A stretch of 64,000 nucleotides of DNA from Trichopria drosophilae (taxonomy: Eukaryota > Arthropoda > Insecta > Hymenoptera > Diapriidae). Positions 37,900 through 47,895 of the stretch are shown here, in pieces; position 1 is the stretch's first letter, and every line of letters starts with the position of its first letter. Made by a program: the position numbers and the translations under genes. The stretch spans positions 208,226,001-208,290,000 of the forward strand of contig CM059582.1 in NCBI GenBank assembly GCA_030407085.1, given 5' to 3'. The notes below the pieces were generated by a model that was given only the letters and a program-made list of their open reading frames with translations, was not told the origin of the DNA and ran no database searches.

Positions 37900-38220
37900 A
37901 TTCAAAAACGTAGGGTGTTCTTTCACCCTTGCGACCACAGAATGCGTCCGAGGAAAAAGGTTATTAGCTATATACATGTACGTAAATTTTACGACGTGGT
38001 CATTTTGCCGGCACGCAATAGCATCAGCGGCAAAGACGTCGTCAAGTATGCTCAGGCGGATAACCTCGACCGCTTTACAGACTTGGTACAGCTTAAAGCT
38101 CTCGTGAGTCATGCCGGAAAGCACAGTGCGGTTTCTGCGGCCCGGCGCTCATCTTTATAGATGCGGCCATTCGATTCGCATGAACGAATCCTTCCGGAGG
38201 ACGTCTACTGATTCCACTGA
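37900..38220. other. GC-rich island after minisatellite
   Basis: Unique sequence, CpG-rich for this window, is open on both strands (plus 37915-38160, minus 37813-38124). Neither translation is recognisable. It is probably not a neurexin exon: no LNS or EGF motif appears on the minus strand. Confidence 0.35.
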
Positions 38221-40233
38221 GCTAAAGTTCAACAAAGTACCGGATTTCGAGATATAACCCGATGAAACTACAATTTTACACTTTCAGCCGTTTTTTATTA
38301 AAATTTGTATTTTTCATATATTGGGTTGTAAAAAGGAATTTTCTTTTACAACCCTTACGGAGAACTACCCCTAAAATATTTATGGTTTAACGTGCTCATG
38401 CATATCAACGCGACTCCACACAAGTCATCTGGGTAATGTGTTCATGATTTTAGAAAGAAGACTCCTGTATTTAGATTTCGTATTTTCTCTCTTTTGATTT
38501 TTTATTATTTTAGAACGTAGAATGCAGCTTCTTAATTACATTACCTAGTACCGGTACGTGGCACAAATTAAATGGTTGAACCGACTAAAAGAATTCATCT
38601 AAAAATTTTATAAATTTGCTGCAACTATTTCCGGTTTGTTGTTCTCCAACTAAAGAAATAGTTGAAATAACTGTTTTAATTCATGAATTAGATATTTCAA
38701 GAGCTCTGTCCCGTTTTAAGTAATCAAAATAGTAATCATGACTATTTGAAATAATTGAAATAACTATTAAAATAGTAAACTTATATATTTTTTACTCTAT
38801 TTTTCCGTTTGGTACATCTTAAAAAAAATAATAATTTCTCTGCAATTGCGGATTAGTAATCGAAAATTTTAAGTGTATGATTCCAAATTCGTTATTAGCG
38901 ACGTAAAAAGAAGATTAAAAAAGTTGTCATCCGTGTTTGACAGTACAAACTGGACAAATTTAAAATTAAATAAAGTATTCACGTTTAACGCCAGATTTCT
39001 AAATAAATAATGCACCTAAAAAGAATGTTCTGTTAAAATCTATCGATTTATAAATAATATAATGGACTTAAATTAAAAATGTATTTTAAATTTCTTTAAA
39101 TAAAATTTAAAATATACATTTTCTATATGGAACATTTATTCGTCGGAAACCTCATTCAATTTTCAACGGATTTTGATGGATTTCTTTTTTGTCGCGCATA
39201 AAAAGTGTAAAAGTTCCGTGATAGAGTCAGAATTTTCAAAAACCTTTTATGGTTCTTTTAAATTTTCGTTTCTCTGTTTAGCAAGGGGCATTATTACCAT
39301 TTCGATTTTAAAAGCTTACGTAATAAATTTGTATGGTTCAATTTCTTTTAAAAGAACTACGTTTTACATTTTCTACATTATCAAGAAGGATATGTCATAG
39401 TCAGAAAATACAATGAAGAGATTTATGAAAACTTTTTGGAGGAAAAGTATAGAGTTTCGACGATAATGTTTAAAATTTAAAATATTAATGATACTTCAAG
39501 ATTTATTTCGAAATATTGACTGTTTCATTATTGGGATCCTACGTACATAACCTTAAACCTTAGTTGTAAAGTTGAACAATTTATAGTACACATGTTAGAT
39601 GTATTCTTGAATGTTTAATAGAAAATTATTTTGTTTTTAGCTAAAGGTAATGTCTTATATGGACAAAAATAAGAAACCTTTACATTTCGTGTCACTGTGT
39701 ATTTTTGTGAAAGTGACAAAATACAAAAGATCTCCAATTGTTATAGAAATTATCTGTAAATTTAATTTTTCATTCTATCAAATCTGGAGTCAATTTTTTT
39801 ATTTAGTATATTCATTTATTTCCGTAACTTTATTAAAAATTTAACAGATTTTAAAAATACATGAATTACCTTAGTAAGAAACTAAAGGATTTAATTTGAT
39901 CTTTATTTAAAGCCAGTTAAGTAAATACATTTTTTATAAATTCAAATATAAATTCATACTTTTATATTAAAATATTAAATTGAAGTATCGACATAAAAAC
40001 GTAAATCTGAAACACATTGCATCCAGAAAAAAATAAAAGATATAAACGAAGAAAATACCAATTTTGTAGAAATATTTTTTGTTAAACAAATTACTGAAAT
40101 TAGTTTTAAAGTATAAAGGTATTTTCTTGTAATAGAAATGCATGAATATGTTATTGAATATTTATTTTCTCAAAAGTATTGGATTTATTTATGTACACCC
40201 TAAAATAAAATTGAAGTACATAAAAATAAAGTA

Positions 40234-40477
40234 CAGTAAACCCTCCAATAGTGTCGCCCTCCCATAGTGTCGCAGTTCGTTCTTCTGATGGTGTCGCAGT
40301 AAGCTCCCCACCACTTGACCGGCAACAGCTGTAATATCTGTCAACCAATCTCTGTCTAAATATAAAGCACGAGAGAGGTTTAGAGTGTAAGGAATGCGGA
40401 GAGTGGGGGTGCGACACAGATAGAGGATTTATTTCCTCTTCGGTCCCGAGGCGGAGACACTATGAGAGGGTCTACTG
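40234..40477. mobile_element. Family D MITE, TA-flanked, 244 bp
   Basis: Terminal inverted repeats are CAGTAAACCCTCCAATAGTG and, at the other end reverse-complemented, CAGTAGACCCTCTCATAGTG. Both sides are flanked by a TA dinucleotide, the target duplication of Tc1/mariner/pogo elements. GTGTCGC boxes repeat inside the left part. Overlapping ORFs are incidental. Confidence 0.85.
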
Positions 40478-41286
40478 TACCTTAAAGTTATTAATAATTT
40501 ATAAAACAGGTCGAGATTATAAAATTACTCATGAAATGCAGAGAAAGTATTGCTGCAAATTACTAAATTAAATTACTAACCTATAACACTAAGAAAAATG
40601 TATAATTGTAGCCGTATCCGAAGTAAAATAACGAAGCTTATAATACGGCTACCAACGATTTTTTATCTAATTACTGGAACGTCCACTATAGTGCTCTTTA
40701 GTAAGGAACATTTTATATAGCGAGGAACTTTCCAATTACCAATGGTGATAAGTATTTCAGCTGTGAATTATTAAATGGCAAGAACGAACAAACTTTTAAA
40801 CTTGCTTTAATTTTAATTTTCAAAAGTTCCAACCCCTTATTGCACGGCAAAGACCTCGTAATGTAAAAATTTAATAAATGCCTTAGTCGCACTTGAGCGG
40901 ACTTTAACATTGAGATATATAGCGGACATACGTTCATAAAATCCTCCTTCATAATAGAAGGGATTTTAAAAGAAATTGTACTTTCCTAAAAAAAATTATT
41001 CTTCTCTATAAATTATCAATTAAGGAGACGAAGCTTTCTCGTAATTAGTTACTTATTATTTCAAAAGAAATTTTATTTGAATTACGCAGTGAATTTTAAA
41101 TTGTTTTAAAAGATAAACGAGTTTTTAATTAAAATTCTAGTACATGATCATCAACTTAATACATCGTTAATTGCTTATAATCAAGAGTAATTTCCAGCAT
41201 TTTGATTTTCGAAAATGAGAAATTTGCAAACATGTGATTTACTAAACGATATAAATTTTGATTAATTTAAATAATGTAGCCATTAC

Positions 41287-41504
41287 CTTTTCCCGATGTT
41301 CAATATGTAATAACAGCTTGGCAGTTCCATCTTCTAATGACATTTGCAAACGGTTCATGCTATTTTCCAAGCTCGTTGCTAAAAGCAATCCTCGTGGTCT
41401 CGTCGTTTTGAACCTGATAACAACTTCCTCAGCTTGAGTTTTCGAATCTTCCGGCATCAATGCCGTCATTTGTTGAGAACCATTTAGAAATAGGGTTGAT
41501 GCAT
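41287..41504 (-). CDS. Nrx-1: Neurexin-1, internal exon: N-terminal part of LNS4 domain
   Basis: Seen: the exon is 218 nt with acceptor TTTTTGAACAG and donor AAG|GTAATG. It begins with 2 nt that complete an Asp codon (G|AT) after the EGF exon, giving CGK-DASTLFLNGSQQM. It then runs through EEVVIRFKTTRPRGLLLATS and NRLQMSLEDG to HIEHREK. Known: the pattern of a hydrophobic strand, RFKTT..GLLLATS, then L.M.L..G is the opening half of a laminin-G/LNS fold. The place after EGF2 identifies LNS4. The exon ends in phase 0. Inference: no frameshift or stop is present and it looks functional. The LEDGTAKLLLHI stretch seems more diverged than the rest, judged from memory of the family rather than an alignment. 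Confidence 0.95.
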
Positions 41505-41747
41505 CTGTTCAAAAAATTAAATTGATTGATTTCATGAAATGTCATTTGTAAACATGAATTCGTTATCTGATTTTTAAAATGGTGATTAGGAACAAAAACA
41601 CTCAATTTTTTAGAAAATACTTCATCCAGATCTAAAGTCTTGTTCTGTCTAGATTTTGACCTATTTTTAATATATTTGTAACCTGATTATGAATTCATGA
41701 TCAGTGTTACTAAGTACCGATTGATAAATTTTCATTTAACTAAAATT

Positions 41748-42124
41748 GGCTTCGTGGCTCAGGCGGTTAACGCACTGAACTACGAAGTCGTAGGTCGTGA
41801 GTTCGATCCCCGTCTGGTGAACAATTTTTCGATTTCGTTTCCAAGCAGCAGCTCGCTGTTGGTAAGACGAGCCACGTTGTTTGTGTTTACGTTTCGAAAG
41901 TAGGTATTGTTTATCTGGCGGAAATCGACTCATGACCGCTGCTGTACTTGGTGTAGGTTTCTGCAGTCCTACATTTCATACACAAATGTGAAGTATGGCG
42001 CCATCTGTCTAAGTCGATCTGCAGCTCTCGCAAAATCATAGTAAAATAATAATAAGCCAACAATTGAGTAAAAAGGGCGATTCCGCCTGTTAATTAATTA
42101 ATAAAAAAAAAAAAAAAAAAAAAA
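41748..42124 (+). mobile_element. tRNA-derived SINE with poly(A) tail
   Basis: The 5' ~75 nt resemble a tRNA: the pol III A box TGGCTCAGGCGG is at 41755-41766 and the B-box-like GAGTTCGATCC at about 41800-41810. A tRNA-unrelated body of about 280 nt follows, ending in an A run of more than 20 at 42103-42124. The acceptor stem does not close, so this is not a working tRNA. Known: tRNA head, unrelated body and A tail is the usual SINE structure, mobilised by a partner LINE. I did not find a clear target-site duplication. Confidence 0.85.
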
Positions 42125-42164
42125 TTTCATATTTTTGCATAGTGGATCCGACATTTTGAATATA

Positions 42165-42423
42165 CACTAGCCCCCTCTCCCTCCTCCCGCAAGATTTGCC
42201 TTCCCAATATTTTCTACCCCTTATATTTGCCACTATGTTCCTCCCAATATTTGCCTTACCCCTCGATTGCTGTTCCCCACCACTTCTCCCGGATCGGTAA
42301 TTCTGTGGCGACATCACGCATGCACGATGTAGGAAAAATTTCTTCCCCACACTAGGAAAATATTGGGAGGGTTAGAAAAGGATAGACGAGACGGATGAGG
42401 CAAATAGTGAGGGAGGGGCACTG
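42165..42423. mobile_element. Family D MITE, TA-flanked, 259 bp
   Basis: The ends are CACTAGCCCCCTCTCCCTC and, reverse-complemented, CAGTGCCCCTCCCTCACT; both are flanked by TA. The interior has several ATATTTGCC-like boxes and a GACATCAC near the middle. Length and base composition match the elements at 40234 and 55568. It lies immediately downstream of the SINE. It carries no coding capacity, so it is non-autonomous, probably pogo/Tc1-mariner type. Confidence 0.65.
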
Positions 42424-42597
42424 TAGTATAAAAAATATGTGGTATAATTTTTCAAAAATACCATAAACCATTTTTAATCGGAAATGATAACCAATAATTA
42501 TGTGCATTTGCGGGCATATTTTCAACATTTTTTTATTTTCTGCATTCTAGTATTTGTTTAGTTTTTTTAATTTAATTTTATGGGAATAAACTTTATA

Positions 42598-42615
42598 CTA
42601 CTACTACTACTACTA
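42598..42615 (+). repeat. (CTA)n microsatellite
   Basis: About six CTA/ACT units follow AATAAACTTTA. That context resembles the 3' tail of a non-LTR element, but no coding part is visible. Confidence 0.6.
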
Positions 42616-43716
42616 ATTTTATTTAAGTTGATGAATGTCAAGGAAGTATAGAAAAGTTTATTTTTAACATCGGTTAACATAAAATTAAAATTAACAATTG
42701 TAGAGGAGAAATAAATATTAATATCAACAATTTATAACAATTTAAATGACTAAATTACAATACGAATATAAATATTACAAGATTGTTAATTAAATAACAC
42801 AAATTATTGAAGATTAATTTTCTGATAACCACTATATTGCATTTGTTTATTTATTTTCTAACAAAACAGTGAAGCAGTTTAACGTCAGAGTAATCATTTC
42901 GATAAACGAGAATGATAAATATCTATCTATAGCCATGTTGAATTACTGCAAAATTGTAGTAGATAATTAAATTCCTCTCAAATAAACTTCAAGCAATTAC
43001 TAAAATAACCGTTATCGTTATACATTGTCAAAAAATGTTTAAAATTATGAAATAATTTCCATTTATGTTATCGATATTAAAAGTAACGATAAAATGTAAA
43101 TTTGAGATACATTCGAGGTCGCTGGTTTCATTCGGAAATTATACTTATGTAAAACAATGGATCAATATTATAATCATACCAAAATAATAATTTAATTAAT
43201 TAAATTCCATGGACTTTGAAATACTCAGTATTTTAGATTTATGTACATTTTCAGTTGCAATGTTAATAAATGTAGTTAGCTTGTAGTTAATTTCGTTAGA
43301 CTATTTGTTTTTAATTTTGTAGTTTGAATTCATTTTATCACACTGAAAAATTTGGTTTAGTTTTTAATAAAGAGGTTTTTTTATTCTCGAATTTTGAATA
43401 ATGAAATTATTATAGTAACGTAATATTTTAGTGATTACTTTGTTAATTATATATTGTATTTGTTTTTATTATATATAAATTACTAAATGTGTTTTACTGA
43501 TTGTGTTTCATTAATGCGTGTATTTCTGTTTTGATTTCTGTTTTGATTAAACTATCTGAGCTGCATGAAAGTATTTTAAAAGATGTAGAGATTAAAAAAG
43601 AAGATAATATAACACGTTTAGGAAGGAAGTGTAGAAAATTAATTAATTGTACCAATTCCATTATAATTAGTTAATTATCTATTTATTTTATTAGGTAAAC
43701 TGTAATGCAAATTTAT

Positions 43717-44482
43717 TGATCTTTTTTGGTAAAGTCTATGGAAAATAAATTAAAATAAAGTATCAGAATGCATAATTGATTGGAAATTTATCAAGAGTTT
43801 TTAAGCATATGAGAATTCTCTAAATTTTTTTTATGGAATCTATTTTCGTGTAATTTTTTTTGTACTTATCGTAGTAAAATTAATATTTCTTATTCAAGAA
43901 AAATTATTGTAAAATGTAACAAACAGCCAAAATCTTAGTCATGCAGAAAGTGCAAAGTGTTAAAGCAAAAGATTTAAAAAATAGAAAGTCTTACAAAAGT
44001 GTTAACATTTTCTTTGAATGGCCAGATGATCAGAGTGTTTTAAAAGTTCTATTTCCAAAAACAGTTTGTTGTATGAATAACTCCAAAATTCAATCATCGG
44101 TTAAATGCAAAGTAAACCATATTAAAGTAATAAAGTTATTTAATATTAAAAAAGAATTTGTAAAATAAGAAAAGTCTGTATTATATTCTGTCTAAGAATA
44201 CAACACAAATTTATTAAAGAATATTAACATAAATGTTTAAATTATAATAAATTTGAAAAATGTTTGTTATATTTTACAATAATTTTTTTTGAATAAGAAA
44301 TATTAATTTTACTACAATAAGCAACAAAAATATACACGAAAACGAATTCCATACAAAAAATGTTCAATGTGAAAAAAATTTAGAAAATTCTCATATAATT
44401 AAAACACTGAATAAATTCCCAATCAATTATGCATTCTGATAGTTTATTTTAATTTATTTTCGATAGAATTTACCAAGAAAAT
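43717..44482. mobile_element. Inverted-repeat element with ~210-bp arms and a small internal ORF
   Basis: The left arm 43717-43927 and right arm ~44258-44482 are about 85% complementary by eye. Shared blocks include AAAATAAATTAAAATAAA, TATCAGAATGCATAATTGAT, TATGAGAATT and AGTAAAATTAATATTTCTTA. The 330-bp centre holds a 75-codon ORF. Long arms around a small centre fit a fold-back transposon. No terminal target duplication is clear. Confidence 0.8.
43941..44168 (+). CDS. Small hypothetical ORF inside the inverted repeat
   Basis: A 75-codon ORF starts at ATG 43941 and encodes a Lys/Val-rich basic peptide with three cysteines (CCMNNSK, VKCKV). It fills most of the space between the two arms. 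I recognise no transposase or other domain, and AT-rich DNA yields ORFs of this length by chance, so coding status is doubtful. Confidence 0.15.
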   Translation: MQKVQSVKAKDLKNRKSYKSVNIFFEWPDDQSVLKVLFPKTVCCMNNSKIQSSVKCKVNHIKVIKLFNIKKEFVK

Positions 44483-44960
44483 AAATTAGAACAAAATATC
44501 AGAGATCATAATTGATTTGAGATTAAATAATAACAAAATTGAGTCCAAATTTGGGTTCAGATTTCTTCTCTAAAGCTGCGCATGTGCAAAAATGCTCAAA
44601 CACTGGGACAAATCATTAAAAAATATATGGAAAAACTAAAAAAATCACTTGTTTAATCATTTCAAAGTATGTACTTTTAACTATTTTTCCTGAAATTTAT
44701 AAAAAAAATTTGTAAGTTATGAATTTTTAACGAAGAATAGTTTTTTCGATCCACTGTTCACGCGTTAAACTTTAGCAAAAAAACGTAAATGGGACTAAAT
44801 TCCTTGGCAAATTTCCAATCGATTTGCACTATTTAAATACGTTTTTTTTTTAAATTCACGGTTTTTAGAGCAAAAATGAGTTTTTAATAAATTGTTAAAA
44901 ATGTCAAATTGTACTAAATTGAAGATTGTGGGACTACTATAAAGAGATTCGAACTGAAAG

Positions 44961-45330
44961 GGGTTCGAAAGTAGTCCGCCGGTAAGGTAGGAATTTTCAC
45001 TGAAAATCGTAATTAAAAAATGACTAAATCGATTTTTCAAAATTTGGGCTTTGTAAGGGAAATTCTAATTAATATTTATGGTTTCCTAGAAAATATCAAA
45101 GACATCGATTGAGAACTGACCCAGAATTTTCGGAAATAAATAAAAATCACTTATTTCCGAAAGTGCTTGGTCAATTCTCAATTAATATCTTTGGTATTTT
45201 CTAAGAAAGCGTTTATAGTGCTCAGAATTGCCCTTACAGAGCCGAAATATTAAAAATGTTGCTCAGTCATCTTTAATTTACGTTTTGTAGTGAAATTTCC
45301 TACCTTACCGGCAGACCACTTTAGAAAATC
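44961..45330. mobile_element. Family B MITE, nearly full-length palindrome
   Basis: The left arm GGGGTTCGAAAGTAGTCCGC plus CGGTAAGGTAGGAATTTTC is mirrored by CCTACCTTACCGGCAGACC plus ACTTTAGAAAATC at the right. Inner segments around TTTTCGGAAATAAATAAAAA and TTGGTATTTTCTAAGAAA also pair. Same family as 56421-56699; the flanking TTAA is not obvious. Confidence 0.8.
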
Positions 45331-45520
45331 TCTCGACCGAAAAGGTAGAGATTTTCACTAAAAACCGTAAATAAAAAATATCTGAACCAATTTTTCAAAA
45401 TTTGGGCTTTGTAAGGGTAATTCTAATTACTATAGATGGTTTCCTAGAAAATATCAAAGACATTGATTAAGAACTGACCGAGAATTTTCGGAAATAAATA
45501 AAAATCACCCATTTCTCCAA
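45331..45520. mobile_element. Family B MITE, half copy in tandem
   Basis: Directly after the preceding element the left-arm sequence repeats (AAAGGTAGAGATTTTCACTA, then AATTTGGGCTTTGTAAGGG) up to ATAAATAAAAATCACCCATTT, then stops. This suggests tandem duplication or nested insertion with loss of the right half. It ends about 240 bp from the Nrx-1 EGF exon donor. Confidence 0.7.
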
Positions 45521-45761
45521 TTATCCTCAATAATGTCATATTTCAACATTTTTTTTAAATGTTAATATAAACATTTTTTTTATGTATAAAAGCACAATAA
45601 GTAAGAATTGAAAAATCCTTACTATTACAAAGTTAGTAAATACAATGAGGATGAGTATTTTATGACGATGGAAGGTAGTGCGTCCATTATTGATTTTTGT
45701 GCTCGCAGAAAAGTGCCTTATCGTTTAGTAAAATTAAATCAACGGCGAAGTACGTTCTTAC

Positions 45762-45905
45762 CCTTTCCGCACTTGGCGCCTGTGAAAGATGTGCCTGTGC
45801 AATCGCAGTGGAATCTGTTCCATCCCTCGAGACAATGGCCGCCGTGCATACAAGGATGCGAAGGACAATGTAGAGGCTGCACGTGACAAGCGGGTCTCAC
45901 CGCGC
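45762..45905 (-). CDS. Nrx-1: Neurexin-1, internal exon: EGF-like domain 2
   Basis: Seen: the exon is 144 nt, read on the minus strand from a TGTGTTGCAG acceptor to a donor GTAAGA after 45762. It opens with 2 nt that complete the Gly codon left by the LNS3 exon and continues AVRPACHVQ, whose Cys closes LNS3. Six cysteines follow with EGF spacing (C-x4-C-x5-C-x8-C-x-C-x9-C), including LEGWNRFHCDC and ending AKCGK plus 1 nt. Known: neurexins carry an EGF repeat between LNS3 and LNS4. Phase 1 at both ends makes it a symmetrical module that could be skipped without a frameshift. It is too short for an ORF scan and is masked by a longer antisense ORF. A tRNA gene begins 83 bp upstream of its acceptor, on the opposite strand. 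Confidence 0.95.
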
Positions 45906-45988
45906 CTGCAACACACATATACAGTAGCGTTAGTCTGTGTTAGTGCACGCCTGAGCTATGTACGTTTCCTCGCATCGACCTCCCGACA

Positions 45989-46070
45989 GCTGTGGTGTCC
46001 GAGTGGTTAAGGAGTCAGACTCGAAATCTGATGGGCTATGCCCGCACAGGTTCGAATCCTGTCCACAGCG
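45989..46070 (+). tRNA. tRNA-Ser (anticodon CGA), copy 1
   Basis: This 82-nt type II tRNA has acceptor strands GCTGTGG and CCACAGC with discriminator G. The A box lies in the GTGTCCGAGTGG region, the anticodon loop is CTCGAAA (anticodon CGA), there is a long variable arm (GGGCTATGCCC) and the B box is GGTTCGAATCC. No CCA is encoded, as usual for a nuclear gene. A T run follows at 46074. It differs from copies 2 and 3 by a compensated acceptor pair (T-A instead of C-G), which supports a maintained functional gene. It decodes UCG serine codons. Confidence 0.96.
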
Positions 46071-46073
46071 AAA

Positions 46074-46082
46074 TTTTTTTTT
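46074..46082 (+). terminator. Pol III T-run terminator of tRNA-Ser copy 1
   Basis: A run of at least eight T residues starts 4 nt after the discriminator base, the normal RNA polymerase III stop. A second, longer T run follows at about 46084-46097. Confidence 0.85.
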
Positions 46083-46539
46083 CTTTTTTTTTTTTTTAAC
46101 CGGGTGATTGAGATATGCTTGCCTGTTTATTAAATTTATTTTATAATTTTTTTTTATTGTTATTTTTTATATATTAATACGTAGACTCCACAATTTTTAT
46201 TCATTTTGTTTATCATTTCGTGTATATAATTTGTAAAAAATTGTATTTTTGTAAAATTATATAAAAATGAGCTATTTTTTGATTATTTAATAATGATTAG
46301 GAATAAAACGTCGTAGATATTTAGTAATAAAATATTTGTTTTATCTCTAACAGTTTCAAACATTTTATTTTCGCTATTTTCTGCTATTGTTAAATATAAA
46401 ATTGTTACAAAATACTAATGTTAAGTGGAAATTAAATATTAGTAAATAATTACTAATTCATAAAGTACATTTATTAGACAATTTGTAGTAATAAATAACT
46501 ATTGAATGAATTTTTAACTAATTCAAATTAAGACAGATT

Positions 46540-47095
46540 TGAATTTTTTAAAAGTATGGAAAGAAATGAAATGAAATTTTACTAATTAGTTAGTAGTTTG
46601 TTACTTTTTATTGTTAAAAATTATTACTAACCTTTCATTTAATAGTAAATAATTAATTCAGATTAAGACGTAGTTGAATTTTTAAAAAGTATGAAAAGAA
46701 AGAAAATTTAATGATTTAGTGGCGTCTTACTTTTTATTGATAAAAAATATTACTAACTTTTCATTTATTAGACCTTTTTAATTAATTCAGATTGAGGCAA
46801 AGTAGAATTTTTTGATTAGTATGGAGAGAAAGAAAATTGAATTTGACTAATGAATTAGTAGTTTGTTACTTTTTATTTGTAAAAATTATTACTAACTTAA
46901 CAGAAAGAAAAAAAAATACAGGACAGTTTCCAACACAAATCTCTCATTATAATGTAATATTTTTTTTTCTTACAAAACTAATTATTCTCCATCAACCAAA
47001 AAACCATCAAGAAAATTGAATTTGACTAATGAATTAGTAGCTTGTTATTTTTTATTCGTAAAAATTATGATTAACTTTTCATTTAATAGTAATTA
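46540..47095 (+). repeat. Tandem ~120-130 bp units, TTAGTAG-rich
   Basis: A unit containing GAAAGAAAATTGAATTTGAC, TAATGAATTAGTAGTTTGTT, ACTTTTTATTGTAAAAATTA and TTACTAACTTTTCATTT recurs about four times with decay. The base resembles family C arms. Confidence 0.65.
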
Positions 47096-47895
47096 AAATT
47101 CAGCGAGTAAATAAGCATTTTTTATGAACTTTCTATAGGTATTATTTATTATAGCTGACATCTAACTTGTCGAATACTTGCTGGAGAATATCTTAGTAAG
47201 TTTTTGTGTCGTCCTTAAACAATGTTATTAATAATTGTTGTATTAATTCAAACATACAGAAATATAATATAGTAATAATTTTAAATTGATTGCTGTTTCG
47301 TAGTCTTTTTGGCATTTAAGTTAGAAGGTAATTCTAACATAATATGTCGATTAAAAAATGTTTAAAAATTTAAATTGCCGTACAAATATTTCTATCCTAA
47401 ATATAAGCGATAGAAATGTTAATAATTAGGTATTTTTCATGTCTAAAAGTGTTGAACATATATGAGTAATTCCACGAGATTTTTGATATTTAGGAAACTG
47501 CATTTAAAAAAGTCAAATTTAATCTAATTAATAAAAAGGAACAATTTTTCTATGAAGTGAATGTAAGGAAATTTTACACAGTAATTTTGGTTGATGGAGA
47601 ATAATTAGTTTTGCAAGAAAAAAAATATTACATTATAATGAGAGATTTGTGTTGGAAACTGTCCTGTACTTTTTTTCTTTCTGTTAAGTTAGTAATAATT
47701 TTTACGAATAAAAAGTAACAAACTACTAATTCATTAATCAAATTCAATTTTCTTTCTCTTCATAGTTTCAAAAAATTCCACTTTTCCTCAATCTGAATTA
47801 ATTAAAAATTACTAACAAATGAAAAGTTAGTACAAATTTTTACAAAAAAAAAGTAAGTAAATACTAATTTATTAGTCAAGCCCAACTTTCTTTCG
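46695..47895. mobile_element. Long-arm inverted repeat, ~1.2 kb, ~310-bp arms
   Basis: The left arm 46695-47001 and right arm 47584-47895 are complementary. Exact shared blocks include TTTTGGTTGATGGAGAATAA, CATTATAATGAGAGATTTGT, GTTGGAAACTGTCCTGTA and GTTAGTAATAATTTTTACGA in right-arm orientation. The 580-bp spacer is AT-rich without an ORF. The arm itself contains tandem ~120-bp TTAGTA-rich units that also extend left to about 46540 and into the spacer to about 47095. Confidence 0.85.

Larger units (their letters stand above)
24702..41286 (-). other. Nrx-1: Nrx-1 intron within LNS4
   Basis: This is a 16.6 kb phase-0 intron (GTAATG ... TTGTTCTAG). It contains the 17-bp minisatellite at 36.3-37.7 kb, a 20-bp tandem repeat at 31.3 kb, small palindromes, one TA-flanked MITE, a partial TTAA-type MITE at 35.9 kb and GC-richer blocks at 28.3-30.7 kb and 37.9-38.2 kb. 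Several ORFs of 60-176 codons occur here; none has a recognisable domain. Confidence 0.85.
41505..45761 (-). other. Nrx-1: Nrx-1 intron between EGF2 exon and LNS4 exon
   Basis: This is a 4.26 kb phase-1 intron (GTAAGA ... TTGAACAG). It contains a tRNA-derived SINE, a TA-flanked MITE, an inverted repeat with ~210 bp arms and tandem TTAA-type MITE sequence. 42.6-43.7 kb is AT-rich with only a short (CTA)n run near 42598-42615. Confidence 0.85.

Noticed and set aside
37813..38160. Overlapping ORFs on both strands in a GC-rich island
   Set aside because: No recognisable domain on either strand; no splice evidence.
45608..46010. Plus-strand ORFs over 45608-46010
   Set aside because: Antisense shadows of the neurexin EGF2 exon and the adjoining tRNA gene.
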